NCBI RefSeq assembly: GCF_000472385.1
Contig: NZ_AWZU01000014.1
Span: forward strand, 1 to 64,000
DNA length: 64,000 nucleotides
Origin: Bradyrhizobium sp. ARR65
GTDB taxonomy: Bacteria > Pseudomonadota > Alphaproteobacteria > Rhizobiales > Xanthobacteraceae
Reading direction: 5' to 3'
Shown: piece by piece, positions 22,180-30,858 of the stretch
Position numbering within the stretch: the stretch's first letter is position 1
Layout of the letters: each line of letters opens with the position of its first letter
Program-made: the position numbers and the translations under genes
Notes under the pieces: model-generated
Told to the model about the DNA's origin: nothing
Databases searched by the model: none
Seen by the model: the letters and a program-made list of their open reading frames with translations, nothing else

Positions 22180-23712
22180 TCACAACGGCAGATTATCGTG
22201 CTTCTTCACGGGCATCTCGACATGCTTGTCCCGCAGCATCGCGAGCGCGCGGGCGATGCGGCGGCGCGTCGAATGCGGCATGATGACGTCGTCGATATAG
22301 CCGCGCTCGGCGGCGATGAAGGGCGACAGGAAGCGATCCTCATATTCCTTGGTGCGGGCGGCGATCTTCTCGGGATCGCCGATGTCGGAGCGGAAGATGA
22401 TCTCGACCGCGCCCTTGGCGCCCATGACGGCGATCTGCGCGGTCGGCCAGGCGTAGTTCATGTCGGCGCCGATCTCTTTCGAGGCCATGACGTCGAAGGC
22501 GCCGCCATAGGCTTTCCGCGTGATCACGGTGACCAGCGGCACGGTGCACTGCGAATAGGCGAACAGGAGCTTCGCGCCGTGCTTGATCAGGCCGCCATAT
22601 TCCTGCGCGGTGCCCGGCAGGAAGCCCGGCACGTCCACGAAAGTGACGATCGGGATGTTGAAGGCGTCGCAGAAACGAACGAAACGCGCGGCTTTCCGCG
22701 AAGCGTCGGAATCCAGCACGCCCGCCAGCACCATCGGCTGGTTGGCGACGAAGCCGACGGTGCGCCCGGCGATGCGGCCGAAGCCGGTGATGATGTTTTT
22801 CGCGAACGCCTCGGAGATCTCGAAGAAGTCGCCCTCGTCCACGACCTTCAGGATCAATTCCTTCATGTCGTAGGGCTTGTTCGGATTGTCGGGGATCAGC
22901 GTATCCAGCGACATGTCGACGCGCTCGATATCGTCGAAGCTCGGCCATTCCGGCACGCCGTCGGTATTGTTGGAGGGAAGGAAGTCGATCAGCCGGCGCA
23001 TCTGCAACAGCGTCTCGACGTCGTTCTCGAAGGCGCCATCGGCGATCGAGGAGCGCGTTGCATGCACTGAGGCGCCGCCGAGCTCTTCGGCGGTGACGAC
23101 CTCGTTGGTCACGGTCTTCACCACGTCGGGGCCGGTGACGAACATGTAGCTCGTGTTCTTCACCATGAAGATGAAGTCGGTCATGGCAGGCGAATAGACG
23201 TCGCCGCCGGCGCAGGGGCCCATGATCACGGAGATCTGCGGGATCACGCCCGAGGCGATGACGTTGCGACGGAAGACGTAGGAATAGCCCGCGAGCGCCG
23301 CCACGCCCTCCTGGATTCGCGCGCCGCCGGCATCGTAAAGCCCGATGATCGGGGCGCGCGCCTTCATCGCCATGTCCTGGATTTTCACGATTTTCTGCGC
23401 GTGGGTTTCGGAGAGCGAGCCTCCGAACACCGTAAAATCCTTGGCGAAGACGAAGGTCTTGCGGCCGTTGACGGTGCCCCATCCCGTGACGACGCCGTCG
23501 CCCGGGATCTTGGTTTTCTCCATGCCGAACTCGGAGGAACGGTGTTCGACGAACATGTCGAACTCCTCGAAACTGCCCTTGTCGAGGAGCAGCTCGATGC
23601 GCTCGCGCGCGGTCAGCTTGCCGCGCTTGTGCTGCGCCTCGATGCGCTTCTCGCCGCCGCCAAGGCGAGCCCCGGCGCGCCGCTCTTCAAGGGTGTCCAG
23701 AATGTCTTTCAT
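22180..23712 (-). CDS. pccB: Acyl-CoA (propionyl-CoA type) carboxylase beta subunit
   Basis: A 510-residue carboxyltransferase that moves CO2 from carboxybiotin to propionyl-CoA, giving methylmalonyl-CoA. Both crotonase-like halves are present. In the N-terminal half, acyl-CoA and oxyanion contacts lie around GGSLSETHAQKI and DAGGARIQEGV, with ISVIMGPCAGGDVYSPAMTD. In the C-terminal half are DVPGFLPGTAQEYGG and TRKAYGGAFDVM. The length matches PccB rather than acetyl-CoA carboxylase AccD, and there is no zinc finger. The biotin-carrying alpha subunit is not in this window. An ATTTCGCAAAT palindrome lies upstream. Confidence 0.93.
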   Translation of the reverse strand: MKDILDTLEERRAGARLGGGEKRIEAQHKRGKLTARERIELLLDKGSFEEFDMFVEHRSSEFGMEKTKIPGDGVVTGWGTVNGRKTFVFAKDFTVFGGSLSETHAQKIVKIQDMAMKARAPIIGLYDAGGARIQEGVAALAGYSYVFRRNVIASGVIPQISVIMGPCAGGDVYSPAMTDFIFMVKNTSYMFVTGPDVVKTVTNEVVTAEELGGASVHATRSSIADGAFENDVETLLQMRRLIDFLPSNNTDGVPEWPSFDDIERVDMSLDTLIPDNPNKPYDMKELILKVVDEGDFFEISEAFAKNIITGFGRIAGRTVGFVANQPMVLAGVLDSDASRKAARFVRFCDAFNIPIVTFVDVPGFLPGTAQEYGGLIKHGAKLLFAYSQCTVPLVTVITRKAYGGAFDVMASKEIGADMNYAWPTAQIAVMGAKGAVEIIFRSDIGDPEKIAARTKEYEDRFLSPFIAAERGYIDDVIMPHSTRRRIARALAMLRDKHVEMPVKKHDNLPL

Positions 23713-23764
23713 TGGCCTTCGCCCGTCCCCGCATTAGGATGGTTTTGAGGGGTTCTACACGGCC

Positions 23765-23775
23765 ATTTCGCAAAT
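23765..23775. promoter_or_regulatory. Possible operator upstream of pccB
   Basis: ATTTCGCAAAT is palindromic except for its central base. It resembles the TTTGCAAA half-sites described for short-chain acyl-CoA regulators of pccB in Rhodobacter (recall, unverified). It lies 53 bp upstream of the pccB start. Confidence 0.3.
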
Positions 23776-23854
23776 CGGAAGGCGCATTCTGCCCATCCGA
23801 AAGCCCCTAATACGCGTTAGAAGGGGTCTCGAATCGAAACGGGGAGCGACAGAA

Positions 23855-24283
23855 ATGACCGAAACGACCATGGCCGCCAGCACCGCGCCCGCTCCGGCCG
23901 GCGCCGTCACGGGCGGGGTGAAGATCCTGCTCCGACTCGAAGGCCTGACGCTATTCGCCGGCATGGTGGTGCTCTACGACGTCTGGGGTGGCTCCTGGTG
24001 GGTGTTCGCGCTGCTGTTTCTCGCGCCCGATCTCAGCTTCATCGCCTATCTCGACAATCCCAAGACCGGCGCGGTCATCTACAACGCGGCCCACAGCTAC
24101 ATGGCGCCGGTGGCGCTGATGACGACGGGATTTGCGTTCGGCGAACCGCTGACGCTATCGATCGCGATGATCTGGCTCGCCCATATCGGCATCGATCGCG
24201 CGCTCGGCTATGGATTGAAATATCAGGCCGGTTTCGGTTTCACCCATCTCGGCCGCATCGGCCGCGCGCAAGGCCAGGCCTGA
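23855..24283 (+). CDS. DUF4260 integral membrane protein
   Basis: A 142-residue protein matching DUF4260: LLRLEGLTLFAGMVVLYDVW, FALLFLAPDLSFIAYL, NPKTGAVIYNAAHSYMAPVA, MIWLAHIGIDRALGYGLKY and a final FTHLGRIGR. Four hydrophobic helices are predicted. Function is unknown. GGGGAGC precedes the ATG. It is a single gene, divergent from pccB. Confidence 0.92.
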   Translation: MTETTMAASTAPAPAGAVTGGVKILLRLEGLTLFAGMVVLYDVWGGSWWVFALLFLAPDLSFIAYLDNPKTGAVIYNAAHSYMAPVALMTTGFAFGEPLTLSIAMIWLAHIGIDRALGYGLKYQAGFGFTHLGRIGRAQGQA

Positions 24284-24404
24284 CGGCGAGTTGCCGCAGG
24301 CCGTGCACCGGCCCTGATGCAGACCAGCGCCGGCAGGCCGTGGAACCGGATTGAACTCCTTCAACATTGCGGAGTTGACGTGCCAAACCGAACGGAGGTC
24401 GACC

Positions 24405-24893
24405 ATGACTGCTTCCAATCTGGCGCGAACGGGCTTGCTGGTGATGTCGCTTTCGATCGCCGGCAGCGCCGCTCAGGCAGCCATCAACTCTCCCTTCAGG
24501 GCCATGGCGGGCTCGTGGATCGGCGGCGGCACGTTGAGCATGGCCGACGGCCAGCAGGAGCGGCTGCGCTGCCGCGCCGCCTATGACCCCGCCGGCGGCG
24601 GCGAGGCGCTTCGCCTCAACATCCGCTGCGCGAGCCCCAGCTATAATTTCGATCTGGCTGGCGACGTGCAGGCGCGCGGCAGCGCGATCTCCGGCTCGTG
24701 GAGCGAGGCCAGCCGCAATGCGTCCGGCTCGATCTCGGGACGCGCGATCGGCGATCATATCGAGGCTTCGGCGCAGGGCCAGAATTTCGCGGCGAACCTG
24801 TCGCTGACGACGCGCGGCGATCGGCAGAGCATCGTCATCCGCCCGGCCGGCACCGATGTGAGGGCGGTATCGCTGACGCTGGCGCGGCGTTGA
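24405..24893 (+). CDS. Secreted beta-rich hypothetical protein
   Basis: A 162-residue exported protein. The ATG at 24405 follows GGAGG by six bases and begins a signal peptide (MTASNLARTGLLVMSLSIAG, cut near AQAA). The mature part starts SPFRAMAGSWIGGGTLSMADG and alternates strands with a conserved Cys pair (RLRCRAAYD, NIRCASPSY), a lipocalin-like pattern seen in rhizobial periplasmic proteins. No name can be given. Confidence 0.82.
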   Translation: MTASNLARTGLLVMSLSIAGSAAQAAINSPFRAMAGSWIGGGTLSMADGQQERLRCRAAYDPAGGGEALRLNIRCASPSYNFDLAGDVQARGSAISGSWSEASRNASGSISGRAIGDHIEASAQGQNFAANLSLTTRGDRQSIVIRPAGTDVRAVSLTLARR

Positions 24894-25024
24894 CGCCAGA
24901 TTGCCCGTCGCGCGGGCGCGCCTCGCGCGATGTTGGGCGATCTGCCCCCCTCTTTGCCCGCGGGCACCCGAGCCGAGATTAGCGGATCGTTAGATATTTC
25001 TTCTGAAGAATCCCTGCTTTGATG

Positions 25025-25038
25025 AGGGCGTTCGCCCT
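25025..25038 (+). promoter_or_regulatory. Short hairpin in the leader of the 59-residue gene
   Basis: AGGGCG (25025-25030) and CGCCCT (25033-25038) with a 2-bp centre form a tight dyad 25 bp before the start codon. It may be a small hairpin or a protein-binding dyad. Confidence 0.35.
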
Positions 25039-25062
25039 GCTAACTCGTGCAGGATTCGTGAG

Positions 25063-25242
25063 ATGAAGAAGTTCGTGCTTGGAGATGTGGTCAACAGCGA
25101 CAAGGGGCGGCGCGGCATTGTCCGTGCCATCTTCCGGTCAAAGGATGGCCAGCAGCTCTACGCGATCGAGAAGGACGGTTCGCTGGATTTTATCGAAGAG
25201 GCCCGGCTGTCACCGGCGCCGCGCATTGAGCTCGCCGCTTAG
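25063..25242 (+). CDS. Small conserved-looking protein, 59 residues
   Basis: The frame from ATG 25063 to TAG 25242 translates to a compact charged protein starting MKKFVLGDVVNSDKGRRGIV and ending with RIELAA. The pattern (GDVV..DKGRRGIVRAIF, then LYAIEKDGSLDFIEEARL) looks like a single small beta-barrel of SH3/KOW type; the resemblance is my judgement. Codon use fits its neighbours and it has no signal peptide. It lies convergent to the beta-lactamase gene with a 33-bp gap. Confidence 0.7.
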   Translation: MKKFVLGDVVNSDKGRRGIVRAIFRSKDGQQLYAIEKDGSLDFIEEARLSPAPRIELAA

Positions 25243-25275
25243 CCGAGACGAGCATCCGCTTCGACCCATCACGCC

Positions 25276-26106
25276 CTAAATCGCCCCGATGTCGCGCAGG
25301 CAGGCCTGCATCAAGGTCATGCGGTCGGCGATGTGGCGCGGCTCGCGGCAATCCATGTTCAGCGCGAACACGGTTTGCGCTGAACCCTTCTCGGCCCAGC
25401 CGACCATCCAGCCGAGCGACGGCTCGCCGCGCTCGGCGCCGACCAGCCCGGACTTGAAGTGGATGACGGCGTCACCGACTTTGGTCACGGGCAGAATGTC
25501 GCGCACCAGATCCTGGCTGCGCTTGGAAATCGGCAACGCGCCGCGGCGCAGGCGGTCGACGAAATCGACCTGCTGCACCGGATCGATGCGCAGATTGCCG
25601 GTGAGCCAGAACTGATCGATGCCGCCGCCGATGTCGCGGTTGCCATAGTCGAAGAGATCGACATATTTCTGCATCCGCTCCTGGCCAATGCGGCGCGCGA
25701 TTTCCTGATAGACCGGAACGACCGAGGCCGCGATCGCCGAGCGCATGGTGTGATCCTTATTCCAGGCCTCGATCGGACGTTTCACGCCGTCCCATTTGAA
25801 CACGTCCTTGTCGGGATCCTGCACCACACCGGTTTCCAGCGCGATCAGCGAATTCGCGATCTTGAAGGTCGAGGCCGGCAGTTGCGGTTCGCCCGAGCGC
25901 TCCCTGTCGCTGGCGATGATGAGATAGTCATCGACCTTGTAGGCGACGAAGGTGCCCGCCGTCCCGTCATCGCTGAAGCGCGTCGCCAGGCCTTCGCGAA
26001 TCTCGCTGTTCATCGGTGCGATGTCGGCGAGGCTGCGGCGGGGCAATAAGGTCGCCGCGGCCAGAAGTGTTAGCGCATGACGACGGTCGATCACGACTGG
26101 CTCCAT
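25276..26106 (-). CDS. Class D (OXA-type) beta-lactamase
   Basis: A 276-residue serine beta-lactamase. Motifs run in order: S79-T-F-K82 (the active-site Ser and the carboxylatable Lys), S128-V-V, Y154-G-N and K218-S-G in place of KTG, as in many OXA enzymes; the tryptophan of QFWL is at 167. The start at 26106 gives MEPVVIDRRHALTLLAAATL, whose RR followed by a hydrophobic stretch looks like a Tat rather than Sec signal. It probably hydrolyses penicillins in the periplasm. It is likely an intrinsic chromosomal gene, since no mobile element flanks it. Confidence 0.9.
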   Translation of the reverse strand: MEPVVIDRRHALTLLAAATLLPRRSLADIAPMNSEIREGLATRFSDDGTAGTFVAYKVDDYLIIASDRERSGEPQLPASTFKIANSLIALETGVVQDPDKDVFKWDGVKRPIEAWNKDHTMRSAIAASVVPVYQEIARRIGQERMQKYVDLFDYGNRDIGGGIDQFWLTGNLRIDPVQQVDFVDRLRRGALPISKRSQDLVRDILPVTKVGDAVIHFKSGLVGAERGEPSLGWMVGWAEKGSAQTVFALNMDCREPRHIADRMTLMQACLRDIGAI

Positions 26107-26165
26107 TCCGGTTGAAAAACGGCCGCGACGATGCTGATGCGATCGTGGTGAAAGCAAGGCGAGGC

Positions 26166-26438
26166 TCAGCCCGCGGGCCTGCTGAGCCTGAGAACGAACA
26201 CCAGGACCTCGGCGACGGCCTTGTAGAGCTCCACCGGAATTTCGTCGCCGAGTTCGACATTGGACAACGCGCCCGCAAGCACCTCGTTCTCCTCGATCGG
26301 AATGTCGTGCTCTCTGGCGATCTCAACGATCTTGGCGCCGATCGCGCCCCTGCCCTTGGCGACGACGGTGGGCGCTCCCTTGCGATCGCGGTCGTAGTGC
26401 AGCGCGACCGCGAGCTGGTTCTTGGCTGGTGCGTTCAT
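26166..26438 (-). CDS. FlhB/EscU C-terminal-domain-only protein
   Basis: A 90-residue protein equal to the cytoplasmic C-terminal subdomain of the flagellar/type III export switch FlhB. The sequence LAVALHYDRDRKGAPTVVAKGRG, HDIPIEENEVLAGAL and GDEIPVELYKAVAEVL matches the part of FlhB that follows the NPTH cleavage site. The membrane domain and NPTH are absent. Its start codon overlaps the stop of the FliK-like gene by 4 bp (ATGA). Such stand-alone proteins can substitute for the cleaved FlhB fragment in substrate switching (family knowledge). Confidence 0.9.
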   Translation of the reverse strand: MNAPAKNQLAVALHYDRDRKGAPTVVAKGRGAIGAKIVEIAREHDIPIEENEVLAGALSNVELGDEIPVELYKAVAEVLVFVLRLSRPAG

Positions 26439-28111
26439 AGCGCGCGGTCCAGGAAATGGCCCGCCTTGGCGAGCGCCGGTTGCGGCGGCACGCCCTCGCG
26501 GATCACGATGTCGCCGGGCGACAGTTCGGCCCGGCTCAGCGCCTGGCTGAGCTCGGCGGCGCTGGCGCGCAGGCGCGCCGCGGTCTGCGGCCGTTCCGCC
26601 CACATGCGCACCGAGGTGCGCTCGCCGCTCAAGGAAACCAGCGCATGCACCGGACCGGCCGGCTCGATGTCGAGCGTGAAGCGCGCCCGCCAGACCCGTT
26701 TTGCGCCTTCGCGCTCGGCGCCCCCGCCGCCATCGCGTGAAATCTCGAACTGTGCCATGGCGGTGCCCTGCTGGGCTGCGAAGGGGATTTCGAAATTCCA
26801 GCGCTGCAGGGTGGGATCGATGCGGGTCTGGGAGGGATCGGCCTGGCCGGGCAGCGAGGCGACCTGCAAGAGCGTCTGGCGCGCCAGCGCCGCGTCGGTA
26901 TCCTCCAGCAAGCGGTGGGCGACCGTTGCCAGCGGCGCGTTCTGCGGGATCGAGGGGGTCGCGACCGGCTGTGCCGACGGCAGCGCGCCGCGAAACGGCG
27001 GCGGCGGTGTCAAAGTGTGAAGAGTGACGTCCTCGCTGCGCCCATCCGGCAGGGTGATGGTGGCCGTCGGGCCGCCCGTGGCACGCGGGATCTCCTGCAG
27101 CGCCTCCTGCACCAGGGTCAGCACCGCGGCTGTGTTCGCCGAGCCGGTTTCGAGGCTGAGCAGCGCGTCGGACAGCAGGATCTGCGCATTCCCGGCCACA
27201 CCCTGCTGAGGGGGCGAAAGCTGCGCCTGCGGGAGCAGGATGTCGTGGCCGAGGTCTTGCGCGTTCATGTCCGGCGACAGCGGCGGAGCTTGCGGCGCGG
27301 CCGCTGCATAGGTCGCCGGCCTGGCCATGCCGGCCTGCGGACTTGCGGCCGAAGGCCAGGCCGGGGCCGCGCTTGTGGTCTTCACCGTCGCGGCCAGCGC
27401 CTCGCGCAGCACGATCAGCGCGGCCTTCAGGTCGGGAATGCCGCCGGATGGCAGAGATGATGGCGAGGCGAGCGAGGCCTCCAGAAACAGCCCGGATTTC
27501 TGAAACGCGGCCTGAATGTCGCCGCCGCTGAGATTCGGGCCGAGGCTGGTCTGCTGCGACAGCACATGCATCACCGCCCGCTGCAGGGCTGGGGGCAGGC
27601 TGTTGGACGCCGCGGCGGCCGTGAGATTGGCAAACAGCGGGCCCAAGCTTTGCTGCCGGGTCGCGGCGGTTTCAGAAGCGACAGACACCGCCATGCGTTC
27701 GAGCGGCGTCAGCGGATCGCTCGGCGCGGCCGCAAGCGGTGATGCGATAGGCGCAGCATTCACCACCGCATTTGGTGCGAGGCTCACGGTATCGGTGATG
27801 GTGGCGAGCGCCGTGCCTGCGCCCGTCCCCTGCCCCTGCCCGACGATGGCGAGCCTGACGCCGCCGTCCTGGGTTTGCGAGACCGAGAGCTGCAGCGCCT
27901 GACCTGCGGTCAACGGCACTTCCGCGAGTACGTCGAGCGTCAGACCGGCAATGGCAAGCTGCACCAGATTGTCGGCGACCTTGAGTACCTCCGCATTGAC
28001 CACCGTGCCCGGCTGCAGCGCGACGCCGCCGGTCGCGGTGCCGGCACCGACACCTTGACTGATGCCTTGGACGGCAATGACAGGAAGAGTCGGGTTGATG
28101 GAGAGGGCCAT
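26435..28111 (-). CDS. FliK-like flagellar hook-length control protein
   Basis: A 558-residue, Ala/Pro/Leu-rich protein of low complexity with a folded C-terminal part. That region shows FEISRDGGGG, then WRARFTLDIEPAGPVHALVS, WAERPQTAARLRASAAELSQ and SPGDIVIREG, the pattern of the FliK C-terminal domain that contacts FlhB. The N-terminal 380 residues look intrinsically disordered, as in ruler proteins. It overlaps the FlhB-like gene by 4 bp, so the ruler and the switch fragment are made together. No other flagellar gene is in the window. Confidence 0.8.
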   Translation of the reverse strand: MALSINPTLPVIAVQGISQGVGAGTATGGVALQPGTVVNAEVLKVADNLVQLAIAGLTLDVLAEVPLTAGQALQLSVSQTQDGGVRLAIVGQGQGTGAGTALATITDTVSLAPNAVVNAAPIASPLAAAPSDPLTPLERMAVSVASETAATRQQSLGPLFANLTAAAASNSLPPALQRAVMHVLSQQTSLGPNLSGGDIQAAFQKSGLFLEASLASPSSLPSGGIPDLKAALIVLREALAATVKTTSAAPAWPSAASPQAGMARPATYAAAAPQAPPLSPDMNAQDLGHDILLPQAQLSPPQQGVAGNAQILLSDALLSLETGSANTAAVLTLVQEALQEIPRATGGPTATITLPDGRSEDVTLHTLTPPPPFRGALPSAQPVATPSIPQNAPLATVAHRLLEDTDAALARQTLLQVASLPGQADPSQTRIDPTLQRWNFEIPFAAQQGTAMAQFEISRDGGGGAEREGAKRVWRARFTLDIEPAGPVHALVSLSGERTSVRMWAERPQTAARLRASAAELSQALSRAELSPGDIVIREGVPPQPALAKAGHFLDRAL

Positions 28112-28165
28112 ACGCGGAACTCGGCTGAAGGCTTGAAGCCTAACCTGTCGTGCGTAAACCTCGCC

Positions 28166-28960
28166 TTAACCGACGCGCAGCTCGCTCTGGTTCATGATGC
28201 GGATGATCTCGGCGGCGGCGCGGAAATCGACCAGCCGCGCCGCACGGCGCTCCGCCGCCTCCTCGTCCTCGCCCCATTGCGACGCATTCCAGTCCTCATC
28301 GACATGCGCGGCGGCCCAGACCTGGTCGGGGTCGCGCGCGCCGTGCAGCAGCGCGATCGCAAGCAGCGCCGAGCCCGTCAGCGTCGTCACGACGTGCAGA
28401 GCGGCAATCGACCAGGGTTCATCGGGCAAGGCCGCGCGCGCGGCCTCGACCGCCGCTTCCGGCTGGCGCACATGCATGATGCCTTGAGCCAGGATGAAAT
28501 GCGCACCCAACTCGTCCGCCGCCCAGAACAGCACCGGGTCCCAATGCTCGGCCTCGCGTGCCACCAGGCCTTCCGGATGGCCGGCGCGATAAAACAGGAG
28601 ATCGGAGTTGAAGTATTTGGCGATGTCCTCGGCGACAAGACCAACCCGGTCGACCACCGCCTCGACTACGCTGTTGGCAAAGCGGGTCATCGGCATGGTC
28701 AGCGGATCGATGGCGTCCTGTTGCGCCTCCCATTCGGCCGCAATCGCTTGCGCGATCCCCCGCGCCGGCGCAGTGACGACGCGCCCCGAGGGCGTGCGGA
28801 TGGGCCTGCCATCCAATGCTACCGCAAAGCCGTTTTCGGCCTCGATCACATCGGCCTTGGCATAGAACCGCTTGCTCTGGGGCGCGCGGGCCGCCCGCCG
28901 CGCCGCCTCCTGCGGGTCGAGTGGCGACTGGCCCGCCACTTCGTCAAACAGTTCACGCAT
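28166..28960 (-). CDS. ATP12-family F1-ATPase assembly chaperone
   Basis: A 264-residue protein. ATP12 proteins bind the F1 alpha subunit during ATP synthase assembly in mitochondria and alphaproteobacteria. Recognised segments are KRFYAKADVIEAENGFAVAL, LDGRPIRTPSGRVV, AAEWEAQQDAIDPLTMPMTR, YFNSDLLFYRAGHPEGL and a final RAAEIIRIMNQSELRVG-like end. I start at the ATG at 28960 (AAGGAAG upstream) rather than an upstream in-frame TTG at 28990. Confidence 0.92.
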   Translation of the reverse strand: MRELFDEVAGQSPLDPQEAARRAARAPQSKRFYAKADVIEAENGFAVALDGRPIRTPSGRVVTAPARGIAQAIAAEWEAQQDAIDPLTMPMTRFANSVVEAVVDRVGLVAEDIAKYFNSDLLFYRAGHPEGLVAREAEHWDPVLFWAADELGAHFILAQGIMHVRQPEAAVEAARAALPDEPWSIAALHVVTTLTGSALLAIALLHGARDPDQVWAAAHVDEDWNASQWGEDEEAAERRAARLVDFRAAAEIIRIMNQSELRVG

Positions 28961-29088
28961 GTGATTTTTCGCTTCCTTTGGCCGCGTCAAGATTTGCCGC
29001 CATCTATGATAGGCATGGGCCTGAAATAAAGCGAGCGGTGGGTTCTCGAAAGTTCGGCTAGCGGAATATTCGCGCTGAAGGATTTGGG

Positions 29089-29538
29089 TTGCGAGGGAGC
29101 ATTCGGGCCGGAGTGATCCTGCTTGTGGGCCTCAGCGCCTGCCGCGCCGAGGCAGGGTTCCGTTCGCCGGAATCGCTGGTCCGCAATGTCTATGCCCATT
29201 ACGGCGACGGCGCACCCGAACTGTCCAAGGGACTGCCGCGCGACCAGGACACCGCGCGAAAATTCTTCGATCCCAGCCTGCGCGTACCCTGGACTTCCGT
29301 GAAGAACGAGCCCTACGACTTTCTGGTGCAGAGCCCGACCTGGAAGCTTTCCGCCATCTCGATTTCGATTTTGCGCAAACAATACGACAAGACCTTCGTG
29401 GCCGTCGCCTTCGACAATGAAGGCCGCCGCGTCAGCCTCAATTTCATTCTGGTCAAGGGACCGGAGGGCTGGCTGATCATGGACGTCGAAAGCCCGTATG
29501 ATTCCTTGCGGATGTTTCTCGAGCAAATCAGGAACTGA
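29089..29538 (+). CDS. Probable lipoprotein of DUF3828 type (TTG start)
   Basis: A 149-residue protein. TTG at 29089 has AAGGA seven bases upstream; GTG at 29113 is the alternative start. The N-terminus VILLVGLSACRAEAG contains a lipobox-like LSAC, so it may be lipid-anchored. The body has ESLVRNVYAHYGDGA, FFDPSLRVPW and a final GWLIMDVESPYDSLR, matching the general plan of DUF3828, a domain found in secreted or anti-stress proteins. No function can be assigned. Confidence 0.75.
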   Translation: MRGSIRAGVILLVGLSACRAEAGFRSPESLVRNVYAHYGDGAPELSKGLPRDQDTARKFFDPSLRVPWTSVKNEPYDFLVQSPTWKLSAISISILRKQYDKTFVAVAFDNEGRRVSLNFILVKGPEGWLIMDVESPYDSLRMFLEQIRN

Positions 29539-29634
29539 GGACCTGCATCTCCCGATTATTGCGCTCCGAACCTCTTCTCGACGACCGCGGCCGCAACGAG
29601 TTGATCAGCGCAAGATCGTGCGCGCGGCTTCCGA

Positions 29635-30858
29635 CTATGCAGTCGATGTCCGCGAGCCCGGTGGGCCCTGGATGGTCGGGGCGGCCGCGGCGAGGAGATC
29701 CGAGCGGTCGCGTGTTCGCGGCGGATAAATTCGCTTGTGATTGATGGTTTGCTTGGTCAGCTTGGCGGATGCGCCGACCGTGTGGACCTGGCGATCCCAG
29801 CCGACGGTGTAGAGCGCACCCCACGCGCCAAGATCGAGCACGGTGACATACCAGTCGATCTCAAGAGGCAGCATGGGAAGACCGAACAGATCCGCGACCA
29901 CATTGTGTCCCGCAAAGCGTCCCATGGGTCGGGCGAACTGGCATGACATGACCGTCGCGTGAACGCTATCGACCACACTAGAAGCGATATCGCCGGCGGC
30001 AAAGACGTGTTTCAATTCGGTAGCGCGCATGAATTGATCCACGAGAAGACGACCCTTGTCGTCTCGCGTGGTCCCTAATGCGGCGGCGACCGGGCTTGCC
30101 CGCATCCCTGCGCACCACACCACTGTGTCGGTCGCGATGAACTCGCCCGAGCTGAGGCTGATGCCATCTGCATCAACCGCGCTCACCGAAACGTTCAACC
30201 GAGTTTCGATGCCGAGCGCCAAGAGAGCCTCATGGATCGTCGGTCGCGCATTGACCCCAATCGTCGCGCCAACATCCGAATTTGGATCGACGAGTATGAT
30301 CCGATACGGGCCGGAGACGTGCGCGCTGTCGAGCTTGGCCGGCATCTCGGTCGCAACCTCGATACCGGTAAAGCCGGCTCCAACCACGACAACCGTAGAG
30401 CGTTCCAGCGAAGGCGTCCGTCTGCCAAGCTCCGCCAAGTGGGCCCGGAGTCTGGAAGCGGCCGCGTAGGTATCTACGTCAAAGCCGTAGACGGCCAGGC
30501 CGGGAATGGCGGGTCGCACCAATTGGCTGCCCAGCGTCAGCACAAGTCGATCATAGTCCAGACACTGTTGGCCATGGTCGATCGCTAGCCTCACCTGCCG
30601 GGTGGTTGGATCGACCGCTTCGACCTCCGCGACGACATGCTTGACGCCGATCGGATCAAGCAGTTCGCCAAGCGGGATTGCAACATCACTCAGATCGACT
30701 TCGTAATTTCGCACCCGGATGTTGTGATAATCGTTTCGGTCCACGACCAATATCTCGACCTCGGATGCGGCCCGCCCGATTTGATCGAGTTTACGCGCCG
30801 CACCGATAGCCGCCCACAGGCCAGCGAACCCCGCTCCAAGGACCAAAATGCGCGGCAC
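29635..30858 (-). CDS. NDH-2-like FAD/NAD(P) oxidoreductase
   Basis: A 407-residue pyridine nucleotide-disulfide-type flavoprotein. It has the FAD dinucleotide motif GAGFAG near residue 7 and a second one, VVVGAGFTGIEVATEM, for NAD(P)H near residue 160. The segment FAAGDIASS near residue 290 contacts the flavin. It lacks a redox-active CxxxxC. The overall shape matches type II NADH dehydrogenases, which pass electrons to quinone without pumping protons. The C-terminus lacks an obvious long amphipathic membrane helix, so a soluble acceptor is possible. Convergent with the DUF3828-like gene. Confidence 0.87.
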   Translation of the reverse strand: MPRILVLGAGFAGLWAAIGAARKLDQIGRAASEVEILVVDRNDYHNIRVRNYEVDLSDVAIPLGELLDPIGVKHVVAEVEAVDPTTRQVRLAIDHGQQCLDYDRLVLTLGSQLVRPAIPGLAVYGFDVDTYAAASRLRAHLAELGRRTPSLERSTVVVVGAGFTGIEVATEMPAKLDSAHVSGPYRIILVDPNSDVGATIGVNARPTIHEALLALGIETRLNVSVSAVDADGISLSSGEFIATDTVVWCAGMRASPVAAALGTTRDDKGRLLVDQFMRATELKHVFAAGDIASSVVDSVHATVMSCQFARPMGRFAGHNVVADLFGLPMLPLEIDWYVTVLDLGAWGALYTVGWDRQVHTVGASAKLTKQTINHKRIYPPRTRDRSDLLAAAAPTIQGPPGSRTSTA

